Shown here in pieces: positions 15,264 to 22,711 of a stretch of 36,138 nt of DNA. Numbering within the stretch: position 1 is the stretch's first letter; each line of letters opens with the position of its first letter. The notes beneath the pieces were generated by a model. The model was not told the origin of the DNA and did no database searches. It saw nothing but the letters and a program-made list of their open reading frames with translations. The position numbers and the translations under genes were made by a program. Origin of the DNA: Myxococcales bacterium (GTDB lineage: Bacteria; Myxococcota_A; Polyangia; Polyangiales; Ga0077539); NCBI GenBank assembly GCA_013298625.1, contig JAAFIF010000095.1:1-36138 (forward strand), given 5' to 3'.

Positions 15264-15303
15264 CACCGAGCACGTCGTGAGGAGGGGCTCGAAGTGTGAC
15301 CGA

Positions 15304-16107
15304 CTAAAATGCGCTTCCGACGGGGATGCTCGATCCGCCACGCGGCGCGCGGCCCGAGCGCGGTCGCGTCGGTGTCGAGCCGGTGCTCGAGAACCCCAGG
15401 TCGCCGAGCGGGGCTGCCGCTTCGAGCGCTGCGTCGACTGCAGCGTCGCGCGCACGAACGGCGGAGGCGTCCACCGGAAAGACTCCGTTGCCGATCGCCG
15501 GCAGCGACTCTCTACGCGGAGTCATCGTGCGGTCCGCTTGCACGTCGAGCGGGCTGCGCTTCGGCCACACGAGCGCGAGGGCGACGAACAACAACGTGAC
15601 GGCCATCGCCGCGGCGATCTGCGCGACCCAGCGCTGCCGAAAGAACCGACGCAAGCGGCTCACGCGCTGCCGCACTTGCTCGGGCGAGAGCTGCTCGGCC
15701 ATGGCGATCTCTTCGAGCGTCTCGCCTTCGCTCTCGCGCAAGAGCCACTCGAGCGTGCGGCGCGAGTCCATCCCGGGAGGAAGCTCGCGCATGGCCCACG
15801 CGAGCAGCGAGCGCACTTCTTGGGGATCGCCGGCGTCGCTCTCGCGCGCGAGGGGCTCTCGGTCGAGGTCCGTGGGCTCTTCGCGCTTGGGGCGGCGGTG
15901 GTAGTCGGCGATCTTGTGCCGGAGGATTCCGTACAGCCAGCGGCGCGCGCGGGCGGGGTCGTCGGGGCGGCTCGACGACGCCGCGGCTTCGCACAGGACG
16001 AGCTGAACGACGTCGTCGACGTCCGCCTCGGGCACGCGCCTGCGCGCGAGCGAGCGCAGGGCGTCGCGCAGCGCGTCGGTCAGCCAGGAGTGCGGTTCGG
16101 TGCGCAT
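15304..16107 (-). CDS. ECF-type sigma factor with C-terminal membrane helix
   Basis: A 267-residue sigma-70-family protein. Region 2 (about 28-72) reads DVDDVVQLVLCEAAA then ARRWLYGILRHKIADYHRR, the core-binding and -10 recognition helices. Region 4 (about 108-158) includes GETLEEIAMAEQLSPEQVRQRVSRLRR, a helix-turn-helix for -35 recognition. Directly after it come a hydrophobic helix (about 160-181, VAQIAAAMAVTLLFVALALVW) and a ~85-residue Pro/Ala/Ser-rich tail. Sigma factors normally lack membrane segments. The fusion suggests a membrane-tethered sigma whose tail is outside, released by proteolysis or kept inactive by tethering (inference). There is no separate anti-sigma gene next to it. 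ATG 16107 follows the metallophosphoesterase stop by 41 bp. The DUF3160 lipoprotein downstream may be its output or input. Confidence 0.85.
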   Translation of the reverse strand: MRTEPHSWLTDALRDALRSLARRRVPEADVDDVVQLVLCEAAASSSRPDDPARARRWLYGILRHKIADYHRRPKREEPTDLDREPLARESDAGDPQEVRSLLAWAMRELPPGMDSRRTLEWLLRESEGETLEEIAMAEQLSPEQVRQRVSRLRRFFRQRWVAQIAAAMAVTLLFVALALVWPKRSPLDVQADRTMTPRRESLPAIGNGVFPVDASAVRARDAAVDAALEAAAPLGDLGFSSTGSTPTRPRSGRAPRGGSSIPVGSAF

Positions 16108-16148
16108 CGCTCGGTACGTCGGGGCTCGAGAGCAAAGTGTGACGAAGA

Positions 16149-17783
16149 CTACGGCCTGGTGATCGGCCAGCGAATTTGCAGCAGCATCCGCGTCGGGCAG
16201 GGCGCGAGCTCGAGCGTGACCGAGCCGTCCTTTGCGCGCACGACGGGCGCGGGGCGCTCGTGGCCCGTCGTCAGGTCGAGCACGCTGCCGAAGGCGCGCG
16301 CGTCCGCGGGGATGCCCGAGACGCGCAGGACCGTTCGATCGCTCTCGTAGCGGTTGACCAGCGAGACGTCCTCGAACGCCGCGAGCTCGCCGCGCGCCTC
16401 CGTCGCTTCGCTGCGGGTGAGGCAGATGCCACCTACCATTCGGTAGGTCACGAACCGCCCGTCCGTGGGCACTTCGATCTTCGCCGGGAGCGTTCGGCGA
16501 CCGAGCTGCTGCATGGCCACGGCGAGGTCTTCGATCACAGCGCCTTCGAAGGCGTCCTCGACGATCACGTACGTGTGCTCTTCGCTGCCCTCGGCGCGCT
16601 CGGCGCGGAGGGTCCAGGACAGGTCCGCGCGCACGCCGCCACGGACGGCGTTGGGCTCTATGCTGGCCTGCGCTTCGAGCAGGCGCATGCGGCTGCCCAC
16701 GGCGACGGGGTCGCCGGCGACGGGGGTGATCTGCCAGCGATTCTCCTGAGCGATCGCGCGCAGAAGGGGCCTTCGGGCGCTGCGCGACTCGGTCTCGCCA
16801 GGGCCGAGCGGCTTGAAGGCCACGACGTCGACGGCGAGCGATCGCTGCTCGCCCTCGCCCAAGGTCAAGACGTTGAACGAGGGCCACAGCCGCGCGACCT
16901 CGGGCAGGTCGGACTCGGTCCACGAGAGGCTCATCCCTGCGCTTCCGGCGGAGACGAGCAGGACGTCGCCGTGCCCTTCGTGCGGCCCCGCGAGCGCCCT
17001 CGCCACAGGAAAGTGCTTGTGACCGTGCAGCACCACCACGGGCCTCGCGTATGCGTGCAGCGTCGAGAGGGCGGTGCCCGCGCCGAGGGCGGTCATCATC
17101 ATCTCTTCGTGATCGGCGTTGGACAGGATCCTCGCGAGCACGTTGCGCGCAGCCCAGCGCAGCACGACGCTCTGCGTGTTGACGTCCACGCGCGAGAGAT
17201 CCGTGAGCGGCGTGGGGACGATGTGATGGTGCGTGAGCAGCACCAGCGGCAGCCCCGAAGGCTCGTCCGAGAGCAGGTCGGCGAGCTGCAGGAGGTCGTC
17301 TTGTCGGAGGATTCCGCCGGCAGAAATCCAGCCTGTCGGGAGGTAGCTCGAGTCGAAGGACGCCACGAGCCAAGGCAGCTCGTGCAGCGACCGGTCGACG
17401 GGCTCGGCCAGAAAGGGCGTCACGCAGCCCGTGACCAGCGTGCGCTCGTCGCTCGACGCGCGCAGGGCGTCGAAGAGCGCGCTGTTGTGCGGCCCGACGA
17501 GCCCGCTCGAGCGACGGTCGTGGTTGCCCGGCAGCACGACGATCGGCAGCGCGTCGCCGAGCCGCTCGCGCACGCGGTGCACAAACGAGCGAAACTCGAG
17601 GACCGCGCGCTCGAGGGTGATCGCTGAGGACTCGAACAGGTCCCCCGTGAAGAGCAGCGCCGCGATGGGCTCGCTCTCGTGCACCTTCGAGAGGGCCGTG
17701 AGCAGCGGCTCGACGACGGACGCGTCCTGCGTCTCGAACGCGCCCAGGTGCAGGTCCGAGAGATGAACGACCGTTCGTTGCAC
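16149..17783 (-). CDS. Calcineurin-like metallophosphoesterase
   Basis: A 544-residue protein whose N-terminal ~270 residues are a metallophosphoesterase with all the metal-ligand blocks: LSDLHLG (Asp10, His12), FTGDLF (Asp48), LPGNHDRR (Asn87, His88), LLTHHH (about 183-187) and LHGHKH (252-257). The binuclear metal site hydrolyses phosphoester bonds; substrate is unknown and could be a cyclic nucleotide, nucleic acid or phosphoprotein. The C-terminal half (about 300-544) is a beta-rich region without a recognised domain, which may target the enzyme. GTG 17783 is chosen because the catalytic fold starts within 5 residues; the longer ORF upstream is out of frame with the real gene there and is a shadow. 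No signal peptide, so cytoplasmic. It sits between an unknown lipoprotein (upstream) and the ECF sigma (downstream). Confidence 0.85.
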   Translation of the reverse strand: MQRTVVHLSDLHLGAFETQDASVVEPLLTALSKVHESEPIAALLFTGDLFESSAITLERAVLEFRSFVHRVRERLGDALPIVVLPGNHDRRSSGLVGPHNSALFDALRASSDERTLVTGCVTPFLAEPVDRSLHELPWLVASFDSSYLPTGWISAGGILRQDDLLQLADLLSDEPSGLPLVLLTHHHIVPTPLTDLSRVDVNTQSVVLRWAARNVLARILSNADHEEMMMTALGAGTALSTLHAYARPVVVLHGHKHFPVARALAGPHEGHGDVLLVSAGSAGMSLSWTESDLPEVARLWPSFNVLTLGEGEQRSLAVDVVAFKPLGPGETESRSARRPLLRAIAQENRWQITPVAGDPVAVGSRMRLLEAQASIEPNAVRGGVRADLSWTLRAERAEGSEEHTYVIVEDAFEGAVIEDLAVAMQQLGRRTLPAKIEVPTDGRFVTYRMVGGICLTRSEATEARGELAAFEDVSLVNRYESDRTVLRVSGIPADARAFGSVLDLTTGHERPAPVVRAKDGSVTLELAPCPTRMLLQIRWPITRP

Positions 17784-17812
17784 GCGAGCTCCGTGGGTGA
17801 GCGTTGATGACT

Positions 17813-17824
17813 TACCAGTTGGTA
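17813..17824. promoter_or_regulatory. Inverted repeat before the metallophosphoesterase gene
   Basis: TACCA-GT-TGGTA, a perfect 5 bp inverted repeat with a 2 bp centre, lies in the 52 bp gap between the lipoprotein stop (17836) and the metallophosphoesterase GTG (17783). It could be a small operator. No T tract follows, so a terminator is unlikely. Confidence 0.25.
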
Positions 17825-17835
17825 GGCGAGCGTCG

Positions 17836-19572
17836 CTACTCTTCGCGTCGCGCGCGGCGCAGCATGCGAAGGACCTGGTCCGAGAGCGAGATGCGAAAGC
17901 GCGACGAGAGCACGTCGCCCTCGCGCGAGCCGCCCCACGAGAGGCGAACGAGCGCCGGGGGAGCCTCGCCGCGCAGCGCGCGCGCGTCGACGCCGACGAC
18001 CATCGGCCCTTCGCTGGCCGCGCCGAGGACGTTGGGCGCCGGCCCCGCGGTGCGCGCGTCGAGCCTGCGCAAGAGGTCCCTGGCGTTGGGGCTGAAGAGC
18101 ACGGCGAGCTGGCCGTTGGACACGGCGAGGCCGACGTCGGAGGTGGTCGTCGTGCGGCTCGGCGTCGCGCGCTCGTTGAGCCCTGGTTGAGCGATGGGCT
18201 CGGGCCGCGGTGGGAGGCGAACGAAGAGGGCGTTGCGCGCGGTGGTGATGGTGGGGGCCACGGTTCCGATGCGCATCCCGCGCAGCCACGGGGCGCGCGC
18301 GAGCTGCGGGAGCAGCGCGGTGACCGCGGCGCCCTGGTCGTCTTGCGACGCGAGCGCGGTGAACTCCCACGCGCCGAGCGCGGGCTCTGCCGCCGGCTGC
18401 CCGGGCCGCGCAGGGCGCGCAGGCGGCACCGGCGCGCGAGAGAACGCGACAGCGACTTCGTCACCGACGTGCGCGAAGAGCGCGTCCATCTCGGGCTGCG
18501 CGGACTCTGCGTTGGGGACGCGCGAGCCGAGCACGTCGAACGCCGTTCGAACGAGGGTCTGCATGTGCGCGCGCAGCGAGTCCGCCGGAGTGCGCCAGCC
18601 CGCTGCGATCGGCGCGTCCGGCGCGAGGCGCCCCGTGAGCGCGTGCGTCGTGGGCATGGCCATCGCGCGCGTGGTGCCCTGCGCGATCGTGGACGAGCCC
18701 GTCGCGTTGAGCTCACCCGTGGCGTCCACCACCAGGGCGTTGGACTCGACCGTGAGCTTCACGACCACGCGGCGCAGGTCGACGAACATCGCGTCCACTT
18801 GCGTCGAGAGCTGCCGCGCGCGGGTGATGAGCGGCTCGGGGTCGCCGAGGTCCGGGGCGGTCGTGTGCTGCTCGCGCGCTTGCTGAGCGCTCGCGCCCAA
18901 CATGGCCGATCCCTGCTCGAGCACGCGGCGAAAGTACGGCGCCATGCTGCTGCGCGCGGAGCCGCCGTCGACCTCGAAGACGCCGTCGTCCGTCTCTGTC
19001 GCGCGCTGCGACGAGACCAGGGCGACCCATCGCGCGCTGGTCGCGAGGGACTGCTCGCGGGTCGAGCACACCACGCGCGAAGAGATCTCTCCGGGCGCGC
19101 CGACGATGGCGCAGCGCCACGCTTGCTCGCGTCCCTGCGTACGCAAATCGAGTCGATCGCCCACGCCCTCGACGGTGGTGAACCGAAAGCGCGTCGAGAG
19201 CGTCGAGCGCAGCGACGCCGGCGCCTGCGGAAAGAACGCCACAGTCACATCCCGCTCTTCGGGCGTCCCAGTGATGACCATGTCCACGGGCTTCGAGAGG
19301 TCCACCGCGGCGAGCAGGGTCGAGTCGAACCCGAGCACCATAGACATCCCGAGCTCGAACGGGACGTTCATCCCCGCGAGCGTCGAGAGCGCGCGCACGG
19401 ACGAGGTCGGGTGGCCGAAGTGCGCAGTGACCAGCAAATTCGCTGGCGCAGTGGGCGGCGGCAGCGCCCGAGGACCCGCGTCTGGCTGCGCTTGGGGCTT
19501 CTTGCAAGCGCCCGCCGAGAGAAGCATCGAGCCTGCGGCGAGGGCGAAGAGAGAGTGCTTGATACGGTTCAC
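17836..19572 (-). CDS. Putative lipoprotein of unknown function
   Basis: A 578-residue exported protein that I do not recognise. The N-terminus MNRIKHSLFALAAGSMLLSA then GACKK is a lipoprotein-type signal, with Cys23 the likely lipidated residue (the -3 position is Ala, a weak lipobox). A Pro-rich linker (about 30-43) follows, then a mixed alpha/beta body with two halves that each contain beta-rich segments and phrases such as VPFELGMSMVLGFDSTLL and VGDEVAVAFSRAPVPP. A second Pro/Ala-rich stretch lies near residue 370. Such layouts recur in myxobacterial surface proteins of unknown role. GTG 19572 is preceded by a good -10-like TACACT, 9 nt upstream. It is the first gene of a likely transcript into the metallophosphoesterase gene. 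Confidence 0.72.
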   Translation of the reverse strand: MNRIKHSLFALAAGSMLLSAGACKKPQAQPDAGPRALPPPTAPANLLVTAHFGHPTSSVRALSTLAGMNVPFELGMSMVLGFDSTLLAAVDLSKPVDMVITGTPEERDVTVAFFPQAPASLRSTLSTRFRFTTVEGVGDRLDLRTQGREQAWRCAIVGAPGEISSRVVCSTREQSLATSARWVALVSSQRATETDDGVFEVDGGSARSSMAPYFRRVLEQGSAMLGASAQQAREQHTTAPDLGDPEPLITRARQLSTQVDAMFVDLRRVVVKLTVESNALVVDATGELNATGSSTIAQGTTRAMAMPTTHALTGRLAPDAPIAAGWRTPADSLRAHMQTLVRTAFDVLGSRVPNAESAQPEMDALFAHVGDEVAVAFSRAPVPPARPARPGQPAAEPALGAWEFTALASQDDQGAAVTALLPQLARAPWLRGMRIGTVAPTITTARNALFVRLPPRPEPIAQPGLNERATPSRTTTTSDVGLAVSNGQLAVLFSPNARDLLRRLDARTAGPAPNVLGAASEGPMVVGVDARALRGEAPPALVRLSWGGSREGDVLSSRFRISLSDQVLRMLRRARREE

Positions 19573-19581
19573 GCGGGCGCG

Positions 19582-19587
19582 AGTGTA
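19582..19587 (-). promoter_or_regulatory. -10-like element for lipoprotein gene
   Basis: TACACT on the reverse strand ends 9 nt before the GTG at 19572, inside the 55 bp gap to the upstream gene. It suggests a transcript starting at or next to the start codon and separates this gene from the three-gene operon upstream. Confidence 0.45.
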
Positions 19588-19627
19588 GCGCCCTTCACGA
19601 CGGCGGGAACGTCGAGCGGGCGGCGGC

Positions 19628-20455
19628 TCAAGCCATTCCCTTGTACTGGCGCCAGACCGTGCGGCGATTGAAGTCGTACTCGTAGAGCGGGCGCATCCGC
19701 GACTCGACCCAGGTGCGCTGCTCGTCTTCGGGCATCGGGACGATCCGCGCTTGGGCGGAGTAGTACGTGGTCCAGTACGCGCGCTCGAGGGACTCCCAGT
19801 GCAAGAGCTCTTCGATGGTCTCTTCGCGCCAGTTGTCGAGCTGCTGCACGCGCACGGTCCGGTCGTCGTGCAGCTTTCGCTTGTAGTTCTCCACGGCGAA
19901 TCGATGTTCGAGGGCCATCGCCTCCGCGTACATGTGCGGCGCGGACGCGAAGTAGTTGTACACGGCCATGTCGGGCGTCACCGAGTTGACCGCGCCGCAG
20001 TGGCGGCACGTCACGCTCTCGGCTTTGTGAAAGACCGTGCGCGCGAGCTCGGCGCCGCAGCGCACGCAGGGCACGGGCTTGCTCCAGACCTTCTCGAGTC
20101 GAGTCCAGAGGACTTGAACGAGCTCGAGGTTCTTCTTGGTGCGATAGCGCTCCCAGGTCTCTTCCATCCACCACAGGGCGCGCGTGAGCGTGTGCTGCGC
20201 CTGCGTCTCTGCGGCGGTGTCCATCGCGAGCTGGATGGCCACTTGCTCGGAGAACGTGTTCGAGAGCTTCTGATCGAGGTCTTTCTTGCGCACGTCGAGC
20301 GCGGTCATGGCGTTGCCGAAGGCGATCACGTCGAGCCCGGGGTCGGCGAGCATCCCAGCGAAGCCCGCGTCGGCTTCGGCCATGATCTCCGTGAGGCGCT
20401 GGGTGACCTTAGTGGCGAAGCCGTTCCATCGTTCGAGCGTGGCTTGCGATGACAT
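19628..20455 (-). CDS. Unknown protein with central zinc ribbon
   Basis: A 275-residue soluble protein, not recognised. The N-terminal ~125 residues are predicted helical and charged (coiled-coil-like; ALWWMEETWERYRTKKNLELVQVLWTRLEKVW). A zinc ribbon follows with CVRC (130-133) and CRHC (150-153). The C-terminal ~120 residues are rich in Trp, Tyr and acidic/basic residues (LDNWREETIEELLHWESLERAYWTTYY shows the flavour). There is no signal peptide or membrane helix. It is the third gene of a same-strand trio with 20490-21086 (34 bp gap) and 21175-22371; both this protein and the middle one carry one zinc ribbon each, so they may act together. ATG 20455 has a weak GAGAG upstream. Confidence 0.72.
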   Translation of the reverse strand: MSSQATLERWNGFATKVTQRLTEIMAEADAGFAGMLADPGLDVIAFGNAMTALDVRKKDLDQKLSNTFSEQVAIQLAMDTAAETQAQHTLTRALWWMEETWERYRTKKNLELVQVLWTRLEKVWSKPVPCVRCGAELARTVFHKAESVTCRHCGAVNSVTPDMAVYNYFASAPHMYAEAMALEHRFAVENYKRKLHDDRTVRVQQLDNWREETIEELLHWESLERAYWTTYYSAQARIVPMPEDEQRTWVESRMRPLYEYDFNRRTVWRQYKGMA

Positions 20456-20489
20456 GGCGTGACGGGTTCTCTCTTTGGGCGGTTGGCGC

Positions 20490-21086
20490 TCAGCGCTTTT
20501 CGTACATGTTGTTGCGGCAATAGCGGCACTTGAAGTCCAGCGGCTTCTCTTGTGGCGCCCCGCACGTGCGGCAGGTCATCACCGACGACGCGTCGAACTT
20601 CACGTTGGCCCACGGCGTCATCTTCGCCGTGCTCTGCGCGTTGGCGAACACGCTCGAGACGCTGGCAGACACCGTCTTGGGGGCGTGCGCGCCCACTTCG
20701 TTCGCGTACCGCTCGCTCTCGATCTTGGGCAGCGATCGCAGCCGCGCGCGCAGCATCTCGACCCGGTGCGCGACCGGCGGCGGGACGCTGGCCAACAGCT
20801 CGAGCGAGAACGTGCGCGTCACCTCGTCGTCGGCGAACCGCGCGAGCGCCGCGAGGGCCCGCTCGAACTCGGGGACGATGGCGCCCGCGCGCTGCTGCGA
20901 ATCGCTGGCAGATTGCACGCGAACGTGCGCTGGCTCAGCCTGGACCTGATAGTGCGCGAGCGCCTCGTCCCACGGCCGCGCGCCGCCCGGAGGGCACGCG
21001 AGGGCCGCGCCGCGCAGGTACGAGAGGTGCTCTTCGAGCCGTCGTTCGAGGGTCTCGACCGCGGCGATCACAGCGTTGACGTCCAC
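20490..21086 (-). CDS. Unknown protein with C-terminal zinc ribbon
   Basis: A 198-residue soluble protein, not recognised. The first ~125 residues are helical (VNAVIAAVETLERRLEEHLSYLRG, then FERALAALARFADDEVTRTFSLELLASV). The C-terminus ends in a zinc ribbon with CRTC (172-175) and CRYC (187-190), only 8 residues from the end. It is middle gene of the trio, 34 bp before the next gene and 88 bp after the previous stop. GTG 21086 is the start used. TACGGA lies 9 nt upstream, so a separate internal promoter is possible. The matching zinc ribbons in this and the following gene suggest a shared partner (nucleic acid or each other), but that is only inference. Confidence 0.7.
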   Translation of the reverse strand: MDVNAVIAAVETLERRLEEHLSYLRGAALACPPGGARPWDEALAHYQVQAEPAHVRVQSASDSQQRAGAIVPEFERALAALARFADDEVTRTFSLELLASVPPPVAHRVEMLRARLRSLPKIESERYANEVGAHAPKTVSASVSSVFANAQSTAKMTPWANVKFDASSVMTCRTCGAPQEKPLDFKCRYCRNNMYEKR

Positions 21087-21174
21087 GATGATGGCTCCGT
21101 ACGAAGAGGGCTCTCGCTCACGAGCGGCGAGCGTTTGCTTCGAGCGCGGCCCCGATCGCGCTGAAGAATCGCTG

Positions 21175-22371
21175 TCAGAACTTGAGGTCCTGGTCGGCCT
21201 TCGCGCTGGCGTACTGCTGCGCGTAGTACTGCTGCAGCTCGGTCATGCGGGTCATCATGCCGATGTCCGCCATCATGCGGGTCATCCAGTAGGTGCTCAT
21301 GTTGGACCAGTCGAGCGCGCTGATGTTGAACGCCTGCTTGAGCATCGCGTTGACGTCCTTGCCGCTCGCCGACCACGCCTGCTGCGCGCCGCCGATTTCG
21401 CAGTACTTCTCGAAGGTGCACGGCTCGCCGCCGCCCGCGACGTGCATGTGCCCCGAGGCCGCGGTGGCGTTCATCGCCGCGGCGCCCGCAGCGCCAGCTT
21501 GCCCGTAGGTGCCCGCGCCCGAGCCGCTGAACGCCTTGCCGTAGATCGTCGCGATGGTGGCCGTGGTGTCCATGGACATGCGGCGGATCCACTCGGTCGA
21601 GACCCGGTCCCACTTGGCCTGGTCCATTCCGTTCTGAGCGATGAGCGCCTGAAAGTCGGGCATCGAGAGGCCGGTGGCCTGACGAGCGGCGATCGAGGCG
21701 TACTGCTCGACGGTGACGCCCTCGACGGGCGCGAGCAGCTCGGTGTTTTGCGCGGCGAACGTGTTCTGCTTGTTCTGCGTCTGCTTCATGCGCGCGGCCA
21801 TCATGCGGCTCTGCACGTCGTTGCTGCTCCACGAGTACATGTCCAGCGTCGCGCTGCCGCCGGGGCTGCCGTAGTACTTCATGAACGAGAGCTTGACCCA
21901 CTCGTAGTGCTCGCGATGGCGGTAGCCGAACTGCTGCAAGAGCTGCTTCTGCTTCGCCGGATCGGGCTGGTTGTCCTCGATCTCGAACATGTGAAAGAAG
22001 AACTCGTCGAGCTGCCCCTGCGAGAGCGGGCCCCACTCGTCCTGCCACTGCTGCGGCGGACAGTTCTCGGCAGCGGCGCGGCCGTCGCGCTCGCGGACGT
22101 TCTGCTCCATCTGCTCCATGGTGAACTCCGCGTCGCGCGCGTGCTCTTGCCACTTCGCGGGGTTGCCCATGAAGTCCGCCAGCAGCGTCCCGGGAGAGCC
22201 CGGCTCGCGCTTCACGCCCACGGGGGCCGCGCCCATCGCCGCCATCGCGTTCGGGACGCCGTAGCCCGCCTGCGGCGCCGCGGGGGCAGCGTAGCCGCCA
22301 GCGATCTGCGCGGGCGCGCTCTTGTTCAGGCCGAACAGGGAGAGGATCCAGTCGATGAATTTTTGCAGCAT
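21175..22371 (-). CDS. Unknown three-repeat helical protein with amphipathic N-terminus
   Basis: A 398-residue protein. It starts with an amphipathic helix MLQKFIDWILSLFGLNK, plausibly a peripheral membrane anchor, followed by an Ala/Gly/Pro/Tyr-rich linker (about 20-60). The body has three divergent copies of a helical module: about 118-170 (ending HYEWVKLSFMKYYG), 215-281 (GVTVEQYASIAARQATG ... WDRVSTEWIRRMSMD ... IYGKAF) and 316-387 (CTFEKYCEIGGAQQAWSASG ... DWSNMSTYWMTRMMAD ... YYAQQYA). The spacing of [Y/F], Gly/Asp, Trp and Met is similar in all three and resembles the DUF6620-type module, although I cannot confirm this by search. Ala/Gly linkers separate repeats 2 and 3. ATG 22371 is used; the extension to 22488 is not conserved in appearance. 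AGGA lies about 12 nt upstream. It is the first gene of the trio. Confidence 0.72.
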   Translation of the reverse strand: MLQKFIDWILSLFGLNKSAPAQIAGGYAAPAAPQAGYGVPNAMAAMGAAPVGVKREPGSPGTLLADFMGNPAKWQEHARDAEFTMEQMEQNVRERDGRAAAENCPPQQWQDEWGPLSQGQLDEFFFHMFEIEDNQPDPAKQKQLLQQFGYRHREHYEWVKLSFMKYYGSPGGSATLDMYSWSSNDVQSRMMAARMKQTQNKQNTFAAQNTELLAPVEGVTVEQYASIAARQATGLSMPDFQALIAQNGMDQAKWDRVSTEWIRRMSMDTTATIATIYGKAFSGSGAGTYGQAGAAGAAAMNATAASGHMHVAGGGEPCTFEKYCEIGGAQQAWSASGKDVNAMLKQAFNISALDWSNMSTYWMTRMMADIGMMTRMTELQQYYAQQYASAKADQDLKF

Positions 22372-22711
22372 GACGGGGGTGTTCCTGCGACGAGGGAAAT
22401 GATGAAGCGAGCGCTCGCCTGATGAGTCCCTCGGTGCGTGCGAGCGCCGCGAGAGCGCGTAGCACAGAGCGCCGCGGGCGCGAAGCAACCGGCAAGTGGG
22501 CAGAGGGCGTGCGTGCGTTCGGTTGCATGACCGAGCGCGAGCGCCACGCTCGCTGTCCGCCGCAGCAGTACGCGACGTTCGCCGCTGGCGTCACAGGGCA
22601 AGCTGCGCTGAGCCCGTCCAGCGCAACAGCGCTCGCTCGATTTCGTGTGCTCTGTGCGCAAACCGAAGCGCGCCGCGGCGCGAGCCGTTGCGCTATGGTC
22701 CGACGATCCCG
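22372..22711. other. Intergenic region between divergent genes, 340 bp
   Basis: No gene is supported here. It must hold the promoters of the unknown operon (leftward) and the P450 (rightward). For the P450, TATGGT (22694-22699) lies 12 nt before the ATG. Toward the left, a TACGCG-like hexamer near 22456-22461 could serve the operon with a leader of about 80 nt. Short inverted repeats of GAGCG/CGCTC are present, but nothing I would call a defined operator. Confidence 0.4.

Noticed and set aside
12735..15299. 854-codon plus-strand ORF opposite the DUF3160 gene
   Set aside because: Shadow of DUF3160: no signal sequence, no motif, and basic/acidic low-complexity composition.
16432..16447. CCTACC-ATTC-GGTAGG inverted repeat
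   Set aside because: It resembles the element at 17813-17824 but lies well inside the metallophosphoesterase coding sequence, so it is probably chance.
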